From NCBI RefSeq assembly GCF_025698545.1, contig NC_068576.1, positions 55,836,094 to 55,900,093 of the forward strand: a stretch of DNA of 64,000 bases, written 5' to 3'. Positions 9,435 to 21,545 of this stretch are shown here, one piece after another. This DNA comes from Gossypium raimondii. Lineage: Eukaryota; Streptophyta; Magnoliopsida; Malvales; Malvaceae. The notes under the pieces were generated by a model. It saw only the letters and a program-made list of their open reading frames with translations. It searched no databases and was not told the DNA's origin. The translations under genes were made by a program, and so were the position numbers. How positions within the stretch are numbered: position 1 is the stretch's first letter; the number at the start of each line of letters is the position of its first letter.

Positions 9435-12080
9435 ATGCTTTGCAAAGCGGCAAACCGGGTCCTTAACCGAAACGAACCAACATTTTTGGAAGAAACATGT
9501 TCGAGGATCCTGTCATTTTGCAACTCCAACTCTTTGAAACAAGGTATATCTGTTCACAGCCCTGTAATAAAACTGGGTCTTCACCATCATTTGTATTTGA
9601 ACAACAACCTCTTGTCTCTCTACGCCAAATGCTTTGGAGTGAACAAAGCACGCCACTTCTTCGACAAAATGCCACATAAAGATGTGGTCTCTTGGACTGG
9701 GATTCTATCAGCTTATGTCAAGAATGGAAACCATGATACAGCCCTTCGTGTTTTTGATTCCATGTTAATATCTGGGGAATCCCCGAATGAGTTCACGCTT
9801 TCGAGTGTGCTACGTTCGTGTTCTTCTATGGGGGAGTTTGATTATGGGACTTGCATTCAAGGTTATGTAATAAAAGAAGGGTTTGATCAAAACCCGGTTT
9901 TAATCAGCGGTTTGATTGACTTTTACTCAAAATTTGGTTTAGTAACTGAAGCTTCTAACTTGTTTATCACTAAAGGGAATCATGATACTGTTACTTGGAC
10001 TATGATGATCTCTTCATGTGTTCTAGCGCAGAGATGGGTTCAAGCTTTACAGCTTTATGTCGATATGGTTAAGGTTGGGGTTGCTCCTAATGAGTTTACT
10101 TTTGTGAAGCTTTTGGGAGCATGTAGTGTCCATGGTTTAAACTATGGAAAATTGGTTCATGCTCATATATTGTTAAGGGGAGTCAAGTTGAATGTGGTAT
10201 TGAAAACGGCCTTAGTCAATATGTACTCGAGATTTCGAAGGATGGAAGATGCGATAAAGGTCTCGAATTCGACACCTGAATATGATACCATGTTGTGGAC
10301 AGCTCTTATTTCCGGGTTTGCACAAAACTCTATGTTTCGAAAGGCTGTATCTACATTTCATGCAATGGGGGTCTCTGGAATTATACCGAATAACTATATC
10401 TTTTCCAGCATCTTGAATGTCTCCTCGTTGATGTTGTCTCTGGCACTCGGTCAACAAGTTCACTCGAGGGTGGTAGTGACCGGTTTGGAGGGTGATGTTT
10501 CAGTTGGAAATGCTCTTATCAACATGTATGTCAAATGCTCTGATAATGTTGAAGATGCTTTGAGAGTGTTTAGAGGAATAAGCTTACCGAATGTCGTTTC
10601 GTGGACCTCTTTGATTGCAGGTTTTGCTGAACATGGTCTTCAACTCGATTCTTTTCACTTGTTTACGGAGATGAGAGAAGCAGGAATAGAACCGAATTCT
10701 TTTACCATCTCTAGCATCATCAGGTCCTTTGGTGCTGCAAAATTGCTTCCTCAGATACTAATGCTGCATGGACATGTTGTGAAAACAAATTTATATGAAG
10801 ATATAGCTGTTCAGAATGCTCTTGTAGATTTTTATGCTGAATTCGGAATGCTAAATGATGCATGGCAAATAGTTGATACGATGAATCGTAGAGATGCAAT
10901 CACATATACTACTTTGGCCTCGAGAATGAATCAAATGGGTCATCATGAGTCAGCATTGCACATTATCACTGATATGAAAAATGATGATATCAAGATTGAT
11001 GAATTCAGTACAGCCAGTTTCCTATCTGCATCAGCCGATTTGGGCACAATAATGACCGGAAAGCAACTTCACTGTCATTCCGTAAAATCAGGTTTGTGCA
11101 AGTGGTTTTCAGTATTAAACGGGCTAGTCAACTTGTACGGAAAATGCGGATGCATACACGATGCACAAAGAGCTTTCGGGGAGATTGGAATGCCAGATAT
11201 TTTTTCATGGAACGGGTTGATATCTGGATTGACATCAAACGGGTACATTCCCTCCGCTCTCTCTACCTTCGATGACATGAAACTATCCGGAGTTAAACCG
11301 GACGCTATAACATTCTTGTCCATACTGTCTGCTTGTAGTAACGGTAAATTAACCGATCTCGGCCTTGAGCATTTTCAATCCATGAGAGAAATATACAACA
11401 TAGAGCCACAATTAGACCATTATGTTCACTTGGTCGATATACTTGGTCAAGGTGGCCGCCTAGAGGAAGCTATGGAAGTCATACAAACAATGCCATTTAC
11501 AGCCAACACTTCGATCTACAAAACATTACTCCGAGCCTGCAAAGCACATAGAAACATACCGTTAGCCGAACATACGGCTAAACAAGGCCTTGAACTCGAC
11601 CCATTGGATCCAGCCTTCTATATACTGCTAACGAACTTATACCAAGACGCCGGTCGACACTACTTAGCCGAGAGGACACTTACGGTTATGAAAGAAAAAC
11701 AATTGAGGAAGAACCCTAGCCATTGCTGGGTGGAGATTAGGGACAAAGTTCATGTCTTTGTTGCAGGGGAAAGATCACATCCACGAACAAATGAAATTTA
11801 TGAGCAAATAGAATCTTTTGAAGCTGAGTTTAAGAAGCATGGATATTTATTTCAAGGCATTGGGCATTCATATTATCACAGTGAGAAGCTAGCAGTTGTA
11901 TTTGGTCTTTTAAATACACCTTCTAAAGCTACTATATATGTGATTAAGAATAGTAGCATTTGCAGAGATTGCCATAACTTTATGACATTTGTGACTCAGT
12001 TGATTGATAGGGAAATAATTGTAAGAGAGGGTAACCGTTTGCATTCCTTTAGAAAGGGAGAGTGTTCATGTAGAGGCTAA
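9435..12080 (+). CDS. PLS-class pentatricopeptide repeat protein with degenerate-ended DYW domain
   Basis: A single-exon protein of 881 residues made of tandem PPR motifs (repeated units such as DVVSWTGILSAYVKNG and NALINMYVKC), followed by E/E+ regions and a C-terminal DYW-type domain. Such proteins bind organelle RNA, usually for C-to-U editing, in plastids or mitochondria. The cytidine-deaminase-like zinc site is present: HSE at 815-817 and CRDC at 843-846. The chain ends ECSCRG followed by TAA TGA, so the usual final Tyr-Trp is absent. The two stop codons sit where TAT TGG would be expected. Some editing factors tolerate loss of this tail, so the gene may still work. Position next to NDUFA5 and overall style suggest the orthologue of Arabidopsis At5g52850 (from memory). 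The start is the first in-frame ATG, giving a short N-terminal targeting region. Confidence 0.93.
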   Translation: MLCKAANRVLNRNEPTFLEETCSRILSFCNSNSLKQGISVHSPVIKLGLHHHLYLNNNLLSLYAKCFGVNKARHFFDKMPHKDVVSWTGILSAYVKNGNHDTALRVFDSMLISGESPNEFTLSSVLRSCSSMGEFDYGTCIQGYVIKEGFDQNPVLISGLIDFYSKFGLVTEASNLFITKGNHDTVTWTMMISSCVLAQRWVQALQLYVDMVKVGVAPNEFTFVKLLGACSVHGLNYGKLVHAHILLRGVKLNVVLKTALVNMYSRFRRMEDAIKVSNSTPEYDTMLWTALISGFAQNSMFRKAVSTFHAMGVSGIIPNNYIFSSILNVSSLMLSLALGQQVHSRVVVTGLEGDVSVGNALINMYVKCSDNVEDALRVFRGISLPNVVSWTSLIAGFAEHGLQLDSFHLFTEMREAGIEPNSFTISSIIRSFGAAKLLPQILMLHGHVVKTNLYEDIAVQNALVDFYAEFGMLNDAWQIVDTMNRRDAITYTTLASRMNQMGHHESALHIITDMKNDDIKIDEFSTASFLSASADLGTIMTGKQLHCHSVKSGLCKWFSVLNGLVNLYGKCGCIHDAQRAFGEIGMPDIFSWNGLISGLTSNGYIPSALSTFDDMKLSGVKPDAITFLSILSACSNGKLTDLGLEHFQSMREIYNIEPQLDHYVHLVDILGQGGRLEEAMEVIQTMPFTANTSIYKTLLRACKAHRNIPLAEHTAKQGLELDPLDPAFYILLTNLYQDAGRHYLAERTLTVMKEKQLRKNPSHCWVEIRDKVHVFVAGERSHPRTNEIYEQIESFEAEFKKHGYLFQGIGHSYYHSEKLAVVFGLLNTPSKATIYVIKNSSICRDCHNFMTFVTQLIDREIIVREGNRLHSFRKGECSCRG

Positions 12081-12696
12081 TGATTTTTGAAATGATAAAT
12101 TCAACATGAAATTTCGCAATAAGTTTTATTTTCATTGGTAAAAAGAACTCTCTAATCTCTCGAGCAAATTGGTTCCCTAAACAAAATAGAGCAATGCAAT
12201 TAAGAACAATTAATCACTGATTAATATTTTTGCAAAATGTAAATATTTTTATTGGCACAAGAATAAATTTATCTCTCAAATTTTACACATTTTATGAATA
12301 TTTACACATTTTATCAATTTGATCTTTATTTAACACATTTAGCTTGCAATATTTACATATTCTTGCAATTTGATCCTTATTTAACAAATTTAACCCGCAA
12401 TTTTCAACATCATGATACCATATTTGTAATCCTGCAAACACCAATTTCAAGCTGGAGAATATATATACACATATACATATGTATATGTATGGAGAAAAAA
12501 ACCGAGAGGGCAACAAAATTTTTGGGACCCATATTAACATTATTAGCAATTGAATGGTTCCATTGTATTAGGGTTTAAACTCTGTTCCATCAAAGAAACA
12601 GCACCAATTCAGGGTTGAAAAACATAAACAAAAAAAAATGCAAACCTCGAGTCTTAAAACCTAATTGTCTCCAGCCAAATGCTTTTCAGCATGCTA
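12081..12696. other. Convergent spacer between the PPR gene and NDUFA5
   Basis: The 3' flanks of two converging genes. It contains an imperfect two-copy repeat of about 50 bases (about 12295-12405, with the phrase 'CAATTTGATC(T/C)TTATTTAACA' in both) and a perfect 20-base palindrome at 12469-12488 built from CATATA/TATATG. No gene was seen. Confidence 0.55.
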
Positions 12697-14085
12697 TTAC
12701 TCCTTTATCTGTGGCTCCCCAGAGGTGATTTTAGGCTCATCCTTCTTGGAAACAGCTTCGAGCGTCTTGTAGAACTCCTCTGGTAGAGGACCGGGACGGT
12801 GTTGAGGTACGTGTTTGGGAATTGGAGCATCATTTTCAATAATCTCGCATCCGTAGTCATCGGGAACACCCCAAGGAACCCACTCTGCAAAACCAACATG
12901 ATATAGAATGTCATGTCGCTACTCGAAAATGAAAAAATATAACAAGTTTTCTGGCATTTTAGTTTGTATCTTAACCGGACAGTCAAGAGCAGATTAAAGC
13001 ACAACAAACAGCAACAAAAGTGCGAACAAACATGATAACAAAACCAAAAACACCCTGACATGGAGTAAATAAGAATCATCGATGGCTGTGACTAAAAATA
13101 GATGCATTGATAAATTATGAACATGAGTTACCGGAAACAGAATATATGCCAAGGATAAGAAAAACAACTACCAGACCATTAAAGTTCGAAGCAGAAGGGC
13201 AAGCGATGAGAAACCAGAAGAACACCACATAATAAAATCAATCTAATGCTTGAAAAGTAAAGATTCAAATTTAAATAAAGCAAGTTTTGAAGATTGAGGT
13301 GATAGATGAACACACAATTCACTGCAGGGACAAAAATGATAGTATAAACTAATTTACAAAAAGATGAACATCGGTCTTAATTTTTATTATTTTTATCAAA
13401 GCCTACTTCTACCCAACACTTAGACACGCTCAAACTCATGTTCTTCACTGAGCTAAGACTCAATCAGCTGATACCAAGTCGATTTCTATAATACTTTCAC
13501 CATCAAATTCATTCAAATTCCCATTTCCATTGTTGAATTATATAATTAAGCAATTCTAAAGTCTTCTTATTAACAAATTATCTGATTTCCCATAAGCAGC
13601 CTTAGTTAAGCAATGCAATAAGCAGCTCTAATTTAACCCAGATTCGCTTAAAGAAACCCTAAACCAATCATATGCTTGATTGAACATTGAAGTTTCGCAT
13701 TCTAAAAACCCTAAATGACGTATAAAAAATTGAACAATTTTTTTTTAAAATAGAAGGTTGAATGGAACGAACCGATCATTTTCCCGACAAGAGTGAGCTC
13801 GTCACGCGCTTCCTCGATAAGCTCCTCGACTTGGCCGCATCCGAGGCGCTTCTCGATCATTTCCCAGTCTTCTTCCTCTTGGCATACCTTCAGACGGTGG
13901 CGTGTGAAGCTCTCCACGGCCTTACGGTATCCTTCGTCTTCCGGTACGGCCTGGATCTCCTTCAAGGTCTTGTTGTAGAGCCCGATAAGGACTTCCCTGG
14001 CGTTTGGTACCACGTCTAACCCGACGATCCCCGTCGTCTCTTTGAACTTCGCCAACAATGGCCGCGAGACCAATCGCAGGAACAT
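12697..14085 (-). CDS. NDUFA5: NADH dehydrogenase (ubiquinone) 1 alpha subcomplex subunit 5
   Basis: An accessory subunit of mitochondrial complex I (matrix arm; B13 / ETC_C1_NDUA5 family). Two exons, 14085-13773 and 12884-12697, join across an 888-base intron with GT-AG ends to give 166 residues, close to the length of plant homologues. The first exon codes for MFLRLVSRPLLAKFKETTGI and the helical body (EEDWEMIEKRLGCGQVEELI). The second encodes the conserved tail WVPWGVPDDYGCEIIENDAP and KHVPQHRPGPLPEEFYKTLE. The open frame running into the intron (MIGSFHST...) is not the real end, because the family requires the WxPWGVPDDYE block next. It converges with the PPR gene. Two site II elements lie upstream, as is usual for nuclear genes of mitochondrial proteins. 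Confidence 0.96.
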
Positions 14086-14344
14086 TTTCCTTTTTTAAAG
14101 CTTGTGCTATTAATCGTCGGAGTCTGGAGGCGCCGCCGTATCGCTTCCCTTCCCTCAGGTGGTTTTCTTCTGTTGCGATGAATTAAAGGACGACAAAGCT
14201 CGGAAAGCGAGAGAATGGAATTGAGTTTGAGCTTTAGATGGTGGTTGAATGTTGTCTGGCGAATTCATAGGTGAAGAAATCTCAACCGTCGACTTTTTCC
14301 GTGTGGGTCAACGTCTCAACGATCGGAAGGTTTCCGTTTCTTTC

Positions 14345-14381
14345 TGGGCTCCTAATTTGAAGACGTCTTGGGCCAAGACGT
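14345..14381 (-). promoter_or_regulatory. Site II elements and ACGT dyad upstream of NDUFA5
   Basis: TGGGCT at 14345-14350 and TGGGCC at 14369-14374 fit the site II consensus TGGGCY, found by TCP factors in promoters of nuclear genes for mitochondrial and ribosomal proteins. They lie about 260-290 bases upstream of the NDUFA5 ATG. The second sits at the centre of a dyad: ACGTCTTGG (14363-14371), one central G, CCAAGACGT (14373-14381), with an ACGT core in each arm. Function is inferred from motif and position only. Confidence 0.5.
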
Positions 14382-15898
14382 GCCTTAACCCATAATGGCG
14401 AAAGGGAAAATAAATTCGTGACAAAACTAGAGCTCCACACTTTCTTTTATGCTCTTTAATCTTGGCTTAAAATTAAAACTCAAATTAAGATTTAACAGAT
14501 TAAACCTTATTTCACTTGCAAAGAAGGTCTTAAGTTGGAATATGTTTGACTACATGTTATCTTTCAATTTTATTTATAAATAATTTAAATTCCGTATAAA
14601 AAATACAATTATTTTCGTCAATTGAGTCATAATTCGATTGGAATGAACATTATTGTCAATGCAGAAGGATGTGGTTTTGAGTACGCTGAAGCGCATTATC
14701 CTCCTATTTAAGGGGTTATAGGTAGTTCTAAGCATTGTATCAAAAAGAGCATAACCTATAATGAGATTATTCAAATAAATAACTCCATAACTAAATAAAT
14801 AAGATACATTACATTTTCATAGGATTCACTTACACCCTTTTATAATTTCTTATACGATCAGTATTTTAACAATTTATCCGTCACATTTCATTCTCCATTC
14901 GCGTAGATCATATATGACAAGTTTGGATAATTTGAAATTTTCTAACTATTAGTTTCATGTAAAAAAATTCAAGCTGTTAAATGTACATTAATATAGACAA
15001 TATTTTAGATCGATAATATAGAAATGTTGGATCAATTCAAAATTTTACATGCATTACAAGTACAAATGCCGTGATAAATACAACGGTTAAAGTATTAAAA
15101 TATCAATCGTAAATATAAAATCACTTAAATTTTACGCCAATATAAACAGATATCTCTCCCTGTCCCATATATAATAATATTTTTAACTCACTCATATATG
15201 AAACCATCCTAACACTGAATAATAATCCTAAACATGCTAAAAATAAAGTTGCACTTTTAGAGGAAAAATAATTAGATTTCCCCTTCTTTATTATCCCTTA
15301 AGGGGGTATCGAAGGAGAAAGGGATGCCTTAGGTCACACGTTGTTCCATTAAGTAGCTTTATTAAGATTGGCCTAACAACTTGCATTCTCCCTATTTTAC
15401 ATCATTAGATTCTTGTACCCTTCACTATGATTATTCATCATTCACATTATTTTTTATTATTTCCTAAGAATATTTCATTATTTATTGCACCCCACCCCTC
15501 AATATTCTTTGAAGCTTAAAGCTCAAAATAGAATTAGATTTCACTTTGTCAATGCATCATGACGTCAAAAAAACCCAATGTAAAGTCAACCTAGTTTCCA
15601 TTTAATTTAAATCTGTTCTCCACTTTATTTTATATTCTCTAGTTTTAAAAATTATGAATCCAAAAATAATTTAATATAAATTTTAAATTCTATGATTATC
15701 TCGAAATATAGAGAAATTGTTTTATGAGTCCTATCTCGAACCCTAAAATCTTAAACCTTAAATCCCAAACTTCAAACTCTAAATCTAAATCTTGAACCCG
15801 AAATTCGGAATCATAAACTTTGAACACGAGGTTCGAGGTTTAAGATTATGGATTCGAAGTTATATGTAAATAACACAAAAAATTTACTAAAACATCAT

Positions 15899-15901
<3 letters not shown>

Positions 15902-15931
<30 letters not shown>
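15902..15931. repeat. (TA)n microsatellite
   Basis: A pure alternating AT run of about 30 bases. Confidence 0.95.
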
Positions 15932-15933
<2 letters not shown>

Positions 15934-18414
15934 GTGTTAGAAACGTTTTAAACCTTAAAACACTTTAACAAAATGTAATAAATAAATTAAAAGGAAAAAT
16001 ATTGGCTCTACCTATCTATTTGTTGTTTTTACACATGAAAATATAATGGTTAAATTTTAGTTTTAATATCTCTACGTTTTTCGAGAGTATAAAGTAATGG
16101 TTAAATTTTAGCTTTGATCCTATATTTTATTTAAATTTGAGATTTAATTTATATATTTTAATTTTATGTGATTTGGTACCCAATTTTCATGTCATATACT
16201 TTATTATGATTTTTTTGTGAATTTTAATAATTGGCAACACCTTTAAAATTCTCTATTGAATTCAGTTGATTAGAATGTCATTTCTTTTTTGTTACATGAA
16301 TATCGAGTGAGTATTTTTTTAATTTCAAAATATCACACCAACTTTAACAAAAGAATTTTAACAATGTTAATAAATGAACTTAAATTTTAAATTTAAAAAG
16401 TAGAGAAATGGATATTAAATTCCTAATATCTGAAGGGTACAAGATCTTTAAGCATATTATAACCTTTAAATTTTTATTTTATAATTTAGTCAAATAAATA
16501 AATAATTAACCCAACTTGAAATGGGGCGAGAACCATACTAGTGTTAGTACATTTTAAACCCGTTAAACATTTAGATAGTGTTTGTAAAGCTACTTAATAA
16601 TTAGATTAGGGTGTACACAATGATGACATGTTTGGGTAACAATTGTAATGGGTGAGTCCCACTTAGGGTATAATTGGAGTACCTTAATTACACTTTTCAA
16701 TTATTAGGGGTGAGTGAGAATTTGAGTAAATCTACAAGTAATCACACCCTGATCCAATTTCAAAAAAAAAATATTTTATATAAGTTATAAAATTATATTT
16801 TAAACATTAAGATGTATGAGATTTTAGGATGGTTACGGTAAAAATTATTAAATTATAAATATTATAAATTTATATTATAAAAATAATATGTGATTTTATA
16901 AAGTTATAACTAAAATATATATTACTTAAATTCTAAAAATTTTGTAGAGTTACCGCCCAAAAGTTTTACATGTTATAAATCATTTAATAATATATTTATT
17001 TATAAAAATTATGGCCAATAAGTATGGACATAACTTATTTGTGTATCTATGCTATATATTATAAAATAATATACTTATTCGTAAAAAATAATATTATAAT
17101 TTTATCACAACTTATTTATAAAAAGTAACTTTTTAAAGATATTGCAAAAAATATATATTATTTATGAGAAGCGTTATGAAAGTTTTCGACAATTTATAAT
17201 TTTTTTATAAAGATTATATTAATATTTTACTTAATTTATGTATTATAAAAGAATGATATAACTTAGCATAAGTCTTTGTCCAATTTGAGTTTATATAAAT
17301 TTTATAATTAAAGTTACAATTTATTTGGATTGTGAATTCAAATATTATAAGGCGAAGTTAATTATGCAAATAGAAAAGATTTTCTTACACCATGTCATAG
17401 GGTATGATATCATTTGAAAGAATGATGTCAGATACAAACACCATAAACAGCTCATGAACTCTTTAATTTTAGGCATTCAAGGTTTCAAAATGTGCTTGAG
17501 AAGACATTCGTTGCTCTATAAAATGTTTCTGATATTAACATCACCGTAATATAGCATGAAAAAAAAAAGGTTGAATCATATTAATATCTATATTTTATAA
17601 CTTCAAGCATAGGTGAAATCGAGATGATCCATATTTCATAAAGTATATGGAAGAAAGAAACTCGTTAATCTTAACGATGTAGATTCAAATCCATATGATA
17701 ATGAACTCGATCAATGACCAAAAAAAAATAATGAGCATATGATGTCTTTTTTTATTTTTTATTAGCGATCGTATTATCAACTACTTTTTAGACATAATAC
17801 ATATGATGATTTGATTTTAATTTTATTACTTGTTTAGAAATTATTTTTATCATAGTAATTATTTTTAAAATATAATTTATATAACTATGTAATTAAACAT
17901 AACATAAGGAATTACAATATAATTATACTCATCAATCAAACACGTTTAGAAAATTACAATAGAGTAATTACACTCTCATTTAATTACATTGTGTGATCCA
18001 AACAAACCCTCGTATTGTTTTATTTCCCTATTGAATTAAAATATTGCAATATTCTAATCAATTTAAAAATATTATTATTAGAATAATTGTAGAGTTAAAC
18101 CAAATAAAAACAAGTTTGACTAACTCTAAAAATCTATAAATTAAAAAAATATTTGACCTTGGAAACCCAATTTATTATAGCCAAAGTCCACCGTGTGAAC
18201 TGACAGGAAACGAATCTTGGCTTTTGTCTTGTCATAAAGGGCATCCTTTTTCACACCCGACCGAACCGGACATGGTTTCATGGTCGATTTACATTTAAGC
18301 TGTTTTTTTTTTTTTTTAATTTAATTTTGTGCGGTTCCTACAACAACCGTCATTTTATCACTTTGACTTTGACTGCTCCGAGATGCTGGCCAATTTAATA
18401 ATTCTATATAATTT

Positions 18415-18932
18415 ATGGGTAAATTTTACTCAAAGGTCACTAAACTATTAATAAATTTACGTTTTAATCATTTAATTTCAAAAGGTTACAAAATTATCAC
18501 TAAATTATTCGAAAGTTTTCTATTTAAGTTTTTGGGTTGTTAAGGCTTTTTTTATATAAAAAAATTAGCTAGTAAGCTCTAAGCGACAATTTGACGATCG
18601 GTACGGTAGATTAATATCCACTGATGAGTAGAAAAACATACTTTAAATCCAAGTTAAAAACTTGAGAAGAAAACCATTTGAATTTTGGTTTATTGACTCA
18701 TAATGATCAAATTTGTTTTATTAAAAAAATAAATTGTAGAAAAGAAGGGAAAGAATAGCTTTTAATATGTGTAGGTGGTGTGAACAAAGGGCATACACAA
18801 CAATTTTAACAGTCCAGTGACTTAAATGAAAACTTTCGAATAATTTAAGGACCATTTTATAAAATTTTTAAAATTAAGCGACCAAAACATAAATTTACTA
18901 ATAGTTTAATGACTTTAGGTGTAATGTAACCA
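18415..18932. mobile_element. Non-autonomous TIR element, ~518 bp, copy 1 of a family
   Basis: The two ends are long inverted repeats of roughly 100 bases (left arm from ATGGGTAAATTTTACTC; right arm is its reverse complement with scattered changes). The middle is shared with 50474-50952 and 55178-55662. There is no coding capacity, so it is a MITE-like element. Long TIRs suggest Mutator-like ancestry. Its flanks are odd: 21 bases on the left (18394-18414) recur on the right (18933-18953) with one mismatch. This is longer than any usual target-site duplication. Confidence 0.7.
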
Positions 18933-19398
18933 TTTAATAATTGTATATAATTTTTATTGTTACAATTTATATATATTTAAATCGCATTTATCGATTACAC
19001 AGTTTATCATTTATATTTTTAATTATATATAGTTAGTCATGGGAGGTGCTAAGTGCTAGCTGTATTGTTGTTGTACATTCCATTTTAATTTAATTTTGAT
19101 ATGAGATATAAAATGTTCTTATTTTTATTTTTTATTTTTGTGGATACATTTTTTGTATTAATTTAATCCCAAACCTTATCTGCAATTAAAATTTTTAAAC
19201 TTATTAGTTTGTACCTAATATCGACTTTGAGAGCTCCATTATATCTATATATAAGCGAAGGAAAAATGGGTTAATGACAACATTAAAACGAAAATTTATT
19301 TTAATAATTTTCATGTTATTAATACATAATTTTTGTAATTCTAGATTCGGGGTCAAGATTTAAGGTATAAAATTCTAAATTCTGAATTCAGTATTCAG

Positions 19399-19865
19399 TA
19401 GAGGTGCTCATGGGCCGGGCGGCCCGACCCGACGACCCCTTGAAATATGGGAGGGTTTGGATAAAAATATAGGCCCGAAATATGGGCTTGGGCAAAAAAA
19501 TGAGGCCCGTTTAGAAAACGGGCCGGGCCCCGGGCACCACTTTTTTGGCCTCGACTCGGCCCGGCCCGGACCGATATAATAAATATATTTATTTTTAAAA
19601 TTTTTTTAATTTTAAAATACTTTTTTTTATTATTTTTAAATTTTAAAATATTTTTAAAATATTTTTAAAATTTTTTAATTTTAAAATATTTTAAAAATAC
19701 TTTTTTTAATTTTTAAAATAAATTTTTAGTATTTATTTAAAAAATGGGCCGGGTCAGACCGGGCTTATGATTTTTTTCCGGGCCGGGCCTGGGCAAAATT
19801 TGAGGCCTATATTTCAAGCCGGGCTAAATTTTTTATGGACCCGGCCCAGCCCATGAACACCTCTA
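19399..19865. mobile_element. Non-autonomous hAT element, 467 bp, with 8-bp target-site duplication
   Basis: It starts TAGAGGTGCTCATGGG and ends CCCATGAACACCTCTA, which are inverted repeats with one mismatch. It is flanked by a perfect 8-base duplication, GTATTCAG, at 19391-19398 and 19866-19873. An 8-base duplication and this type of terminus mark the hAT superfamily. Inside are GC-rich ends (GGGCCGGGC-type runs) around an AT-rich core; there is no coding sequence. A partial copy lies at 28131-28402. The host sequence around it looks like another fold-back element. Confidence 0.85.
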
Positions 19866-19873
19866 GTATTCAG

Positions 19874-20114
19874 GATAAAAATTATTCAAAATTATTAAAA
19901 TATTATTAAATAATTAGAAAAAGGCGTGAAAGAAAAAGTATATAAAATAATTACTCCATTAAAAGGCATCATTATGAAACATTAGTGTCATCATATGATC
20001 ATATGTAATAATATGAACATATTAAAACATGAAATGCTGTTAATTTTACTGATTTGCGTAATCAAAATCATTCTTTATTTCGGTGAATTATTATCATGAA
20101 AGTTAAAAGGTAGG

Positions 20115-20170
<56 letters not shown>

Positions 20171-21545
20171 ATATTAGTGCTTAATGAAAATTCAAGTTAT
20201 ATCGGGGAAAAAAATCTGATTTTAAGAAAATATTGGATCAAATATTGATGATTTTAGTTTTCTTTTGTTATATGTAAAATTTCATAAAAGGTTAAATTCT
20301 TCAAATTAAATGTAGACAAAAATGAGTTGGCTTGAACTCGAGAAAATCGAGTTGTTACAAGGACCCTAGAAAATTAGGGACGAAACTAGAAAATTTTTCA
20401 GAGGCCGAAAATATATAACTTTATATTTTCATGAGAGTTAAAATGAAATTTTATCACTGTATTAGTTTATATCTTTATAGTTTTCAAATGACAAAATCAA
20501 AATTCTAATATTTTCGGAGATAAACTATAATATTGCCATATATTAACTTGAAAATTTTATAAATTTTCGGAGATAAACTATAATTTCTTATTTTAAAAGG
20601 AGTCTAGGTCGTTGCCAGTCCCACCCTTTGCCTCTAGAGAAAACACACGTGCTCACCAACTTGAGCAAAAACCTCATTCATAGAAACAATCACATGTTAA
20701 CATCGAGGCTAAAATTATTATTTCGGAAAAAAAAACAAAGTCTCCTCATGCCAAAAAAACAAAAAAGAAGTGTCGACTTCGGAGATGTGATGAGCTATGA
20801 TAATAGAGAAGATGAGGATAGAGGAGGGAAAATCAAAGATATGAAAAAAAAACTTTTACAATTAATAATTAATAATTAGTGATAATTATATTATCTCATG
20901 ATTTATATTTAATTATTAATTATTTACCTTTTCAAAGAAAACCCGTGATAAAAAAATTAATTATTATTATCGGGGATGTTGCCTTAGTTAAAGTAGGCAA
21001 TAACAATGTACTCGGGATATCAAACCCTGCCTATAATACCATGCAATTACAACCTAATTATACTTTTGATTATTGGAGTTTTATGATTTAGGGTGGATTT
21101 GGATGGGCAGTTGAATACGATGCATTTAGTTTACTTTTTGTCTTACACTACAATATCTAATTTTACTGTCACCGCTGTTTTTACACAAATCGCAAATATA
21201 TGCGTCGCTCATCTAAACTCACCATTAAACTACGATGATTAATTTCATTATATATTAATAAAAAGAATGATTGTAGAATTTTCTACACAATTAATAAATT
21301 AATAATATCATAGTAAAGTTTATGAATTTGATTTTTATAATATATATAAAATTTTTCATATTGCATATAAGAAGAATTAATTTAGAATAAATTTTGTGAT
21401 GTTATATGCACTTTATCATACATATTTATCTCCCTGGGGAGAAATAACAAAAAGGAAAAAAAAATTAAAATCGAAGTATTTTTAATTTCTTTGTACCCAA
21501 ACCGAAAAAAAAATGACGACAATAATTAAAAATGAAAATCAATAT
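19874..21545. other. Gene-free AT-rich region before the WRKY gene
   Basis: No gene was recognised. Short open frames at 20628-21091 have no family resemblance. A segment near 21085-21240 resembles the sequence interrupted by the hAT element at 29075, so it is probably an old repeat. The last 100 bases are the 3' flank of the minus-strand WRKY gene. Confidence 0.45.
20117..20164. repeat. (TA)n microsatellite
   Basis: About 48 bases of alternating AT, the longest such tract in the window. Confidence 0.95.

Larger units (their letters stand above)
14086..18414. other. Gene-free AT-rich region between NDUFA5 and WRKY (left part)
   Basis: The first 300 bases are the NDUFA5 promoter. Beyond that no gene was recognised. 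The area near 15700-15900 has degenerate 'AACCCTAAAT' phrases followed by their reverse complement ('GGTTTAAGATT'), like the fold-back at 31050-31320. Stretches at 16560-16760 and 17900-18010 resemble the opposing ends of another decayed transposon, but the boundaries are unclear. Confidence 0.45.

Noticed and set aside
12469-12488. Perfect 20-base palindrome as an operator-like site
   Set aside because: Made only of CATATA/TATATG in AT-rich 3' flanking DNA, so chance is likely.
20628-21091. Two adjoining open frames of 83 and 70 codons
   Set aside because: No known domain, no splice partners, low-complexity Lys/Ile content as expected of AT-rich DNA.
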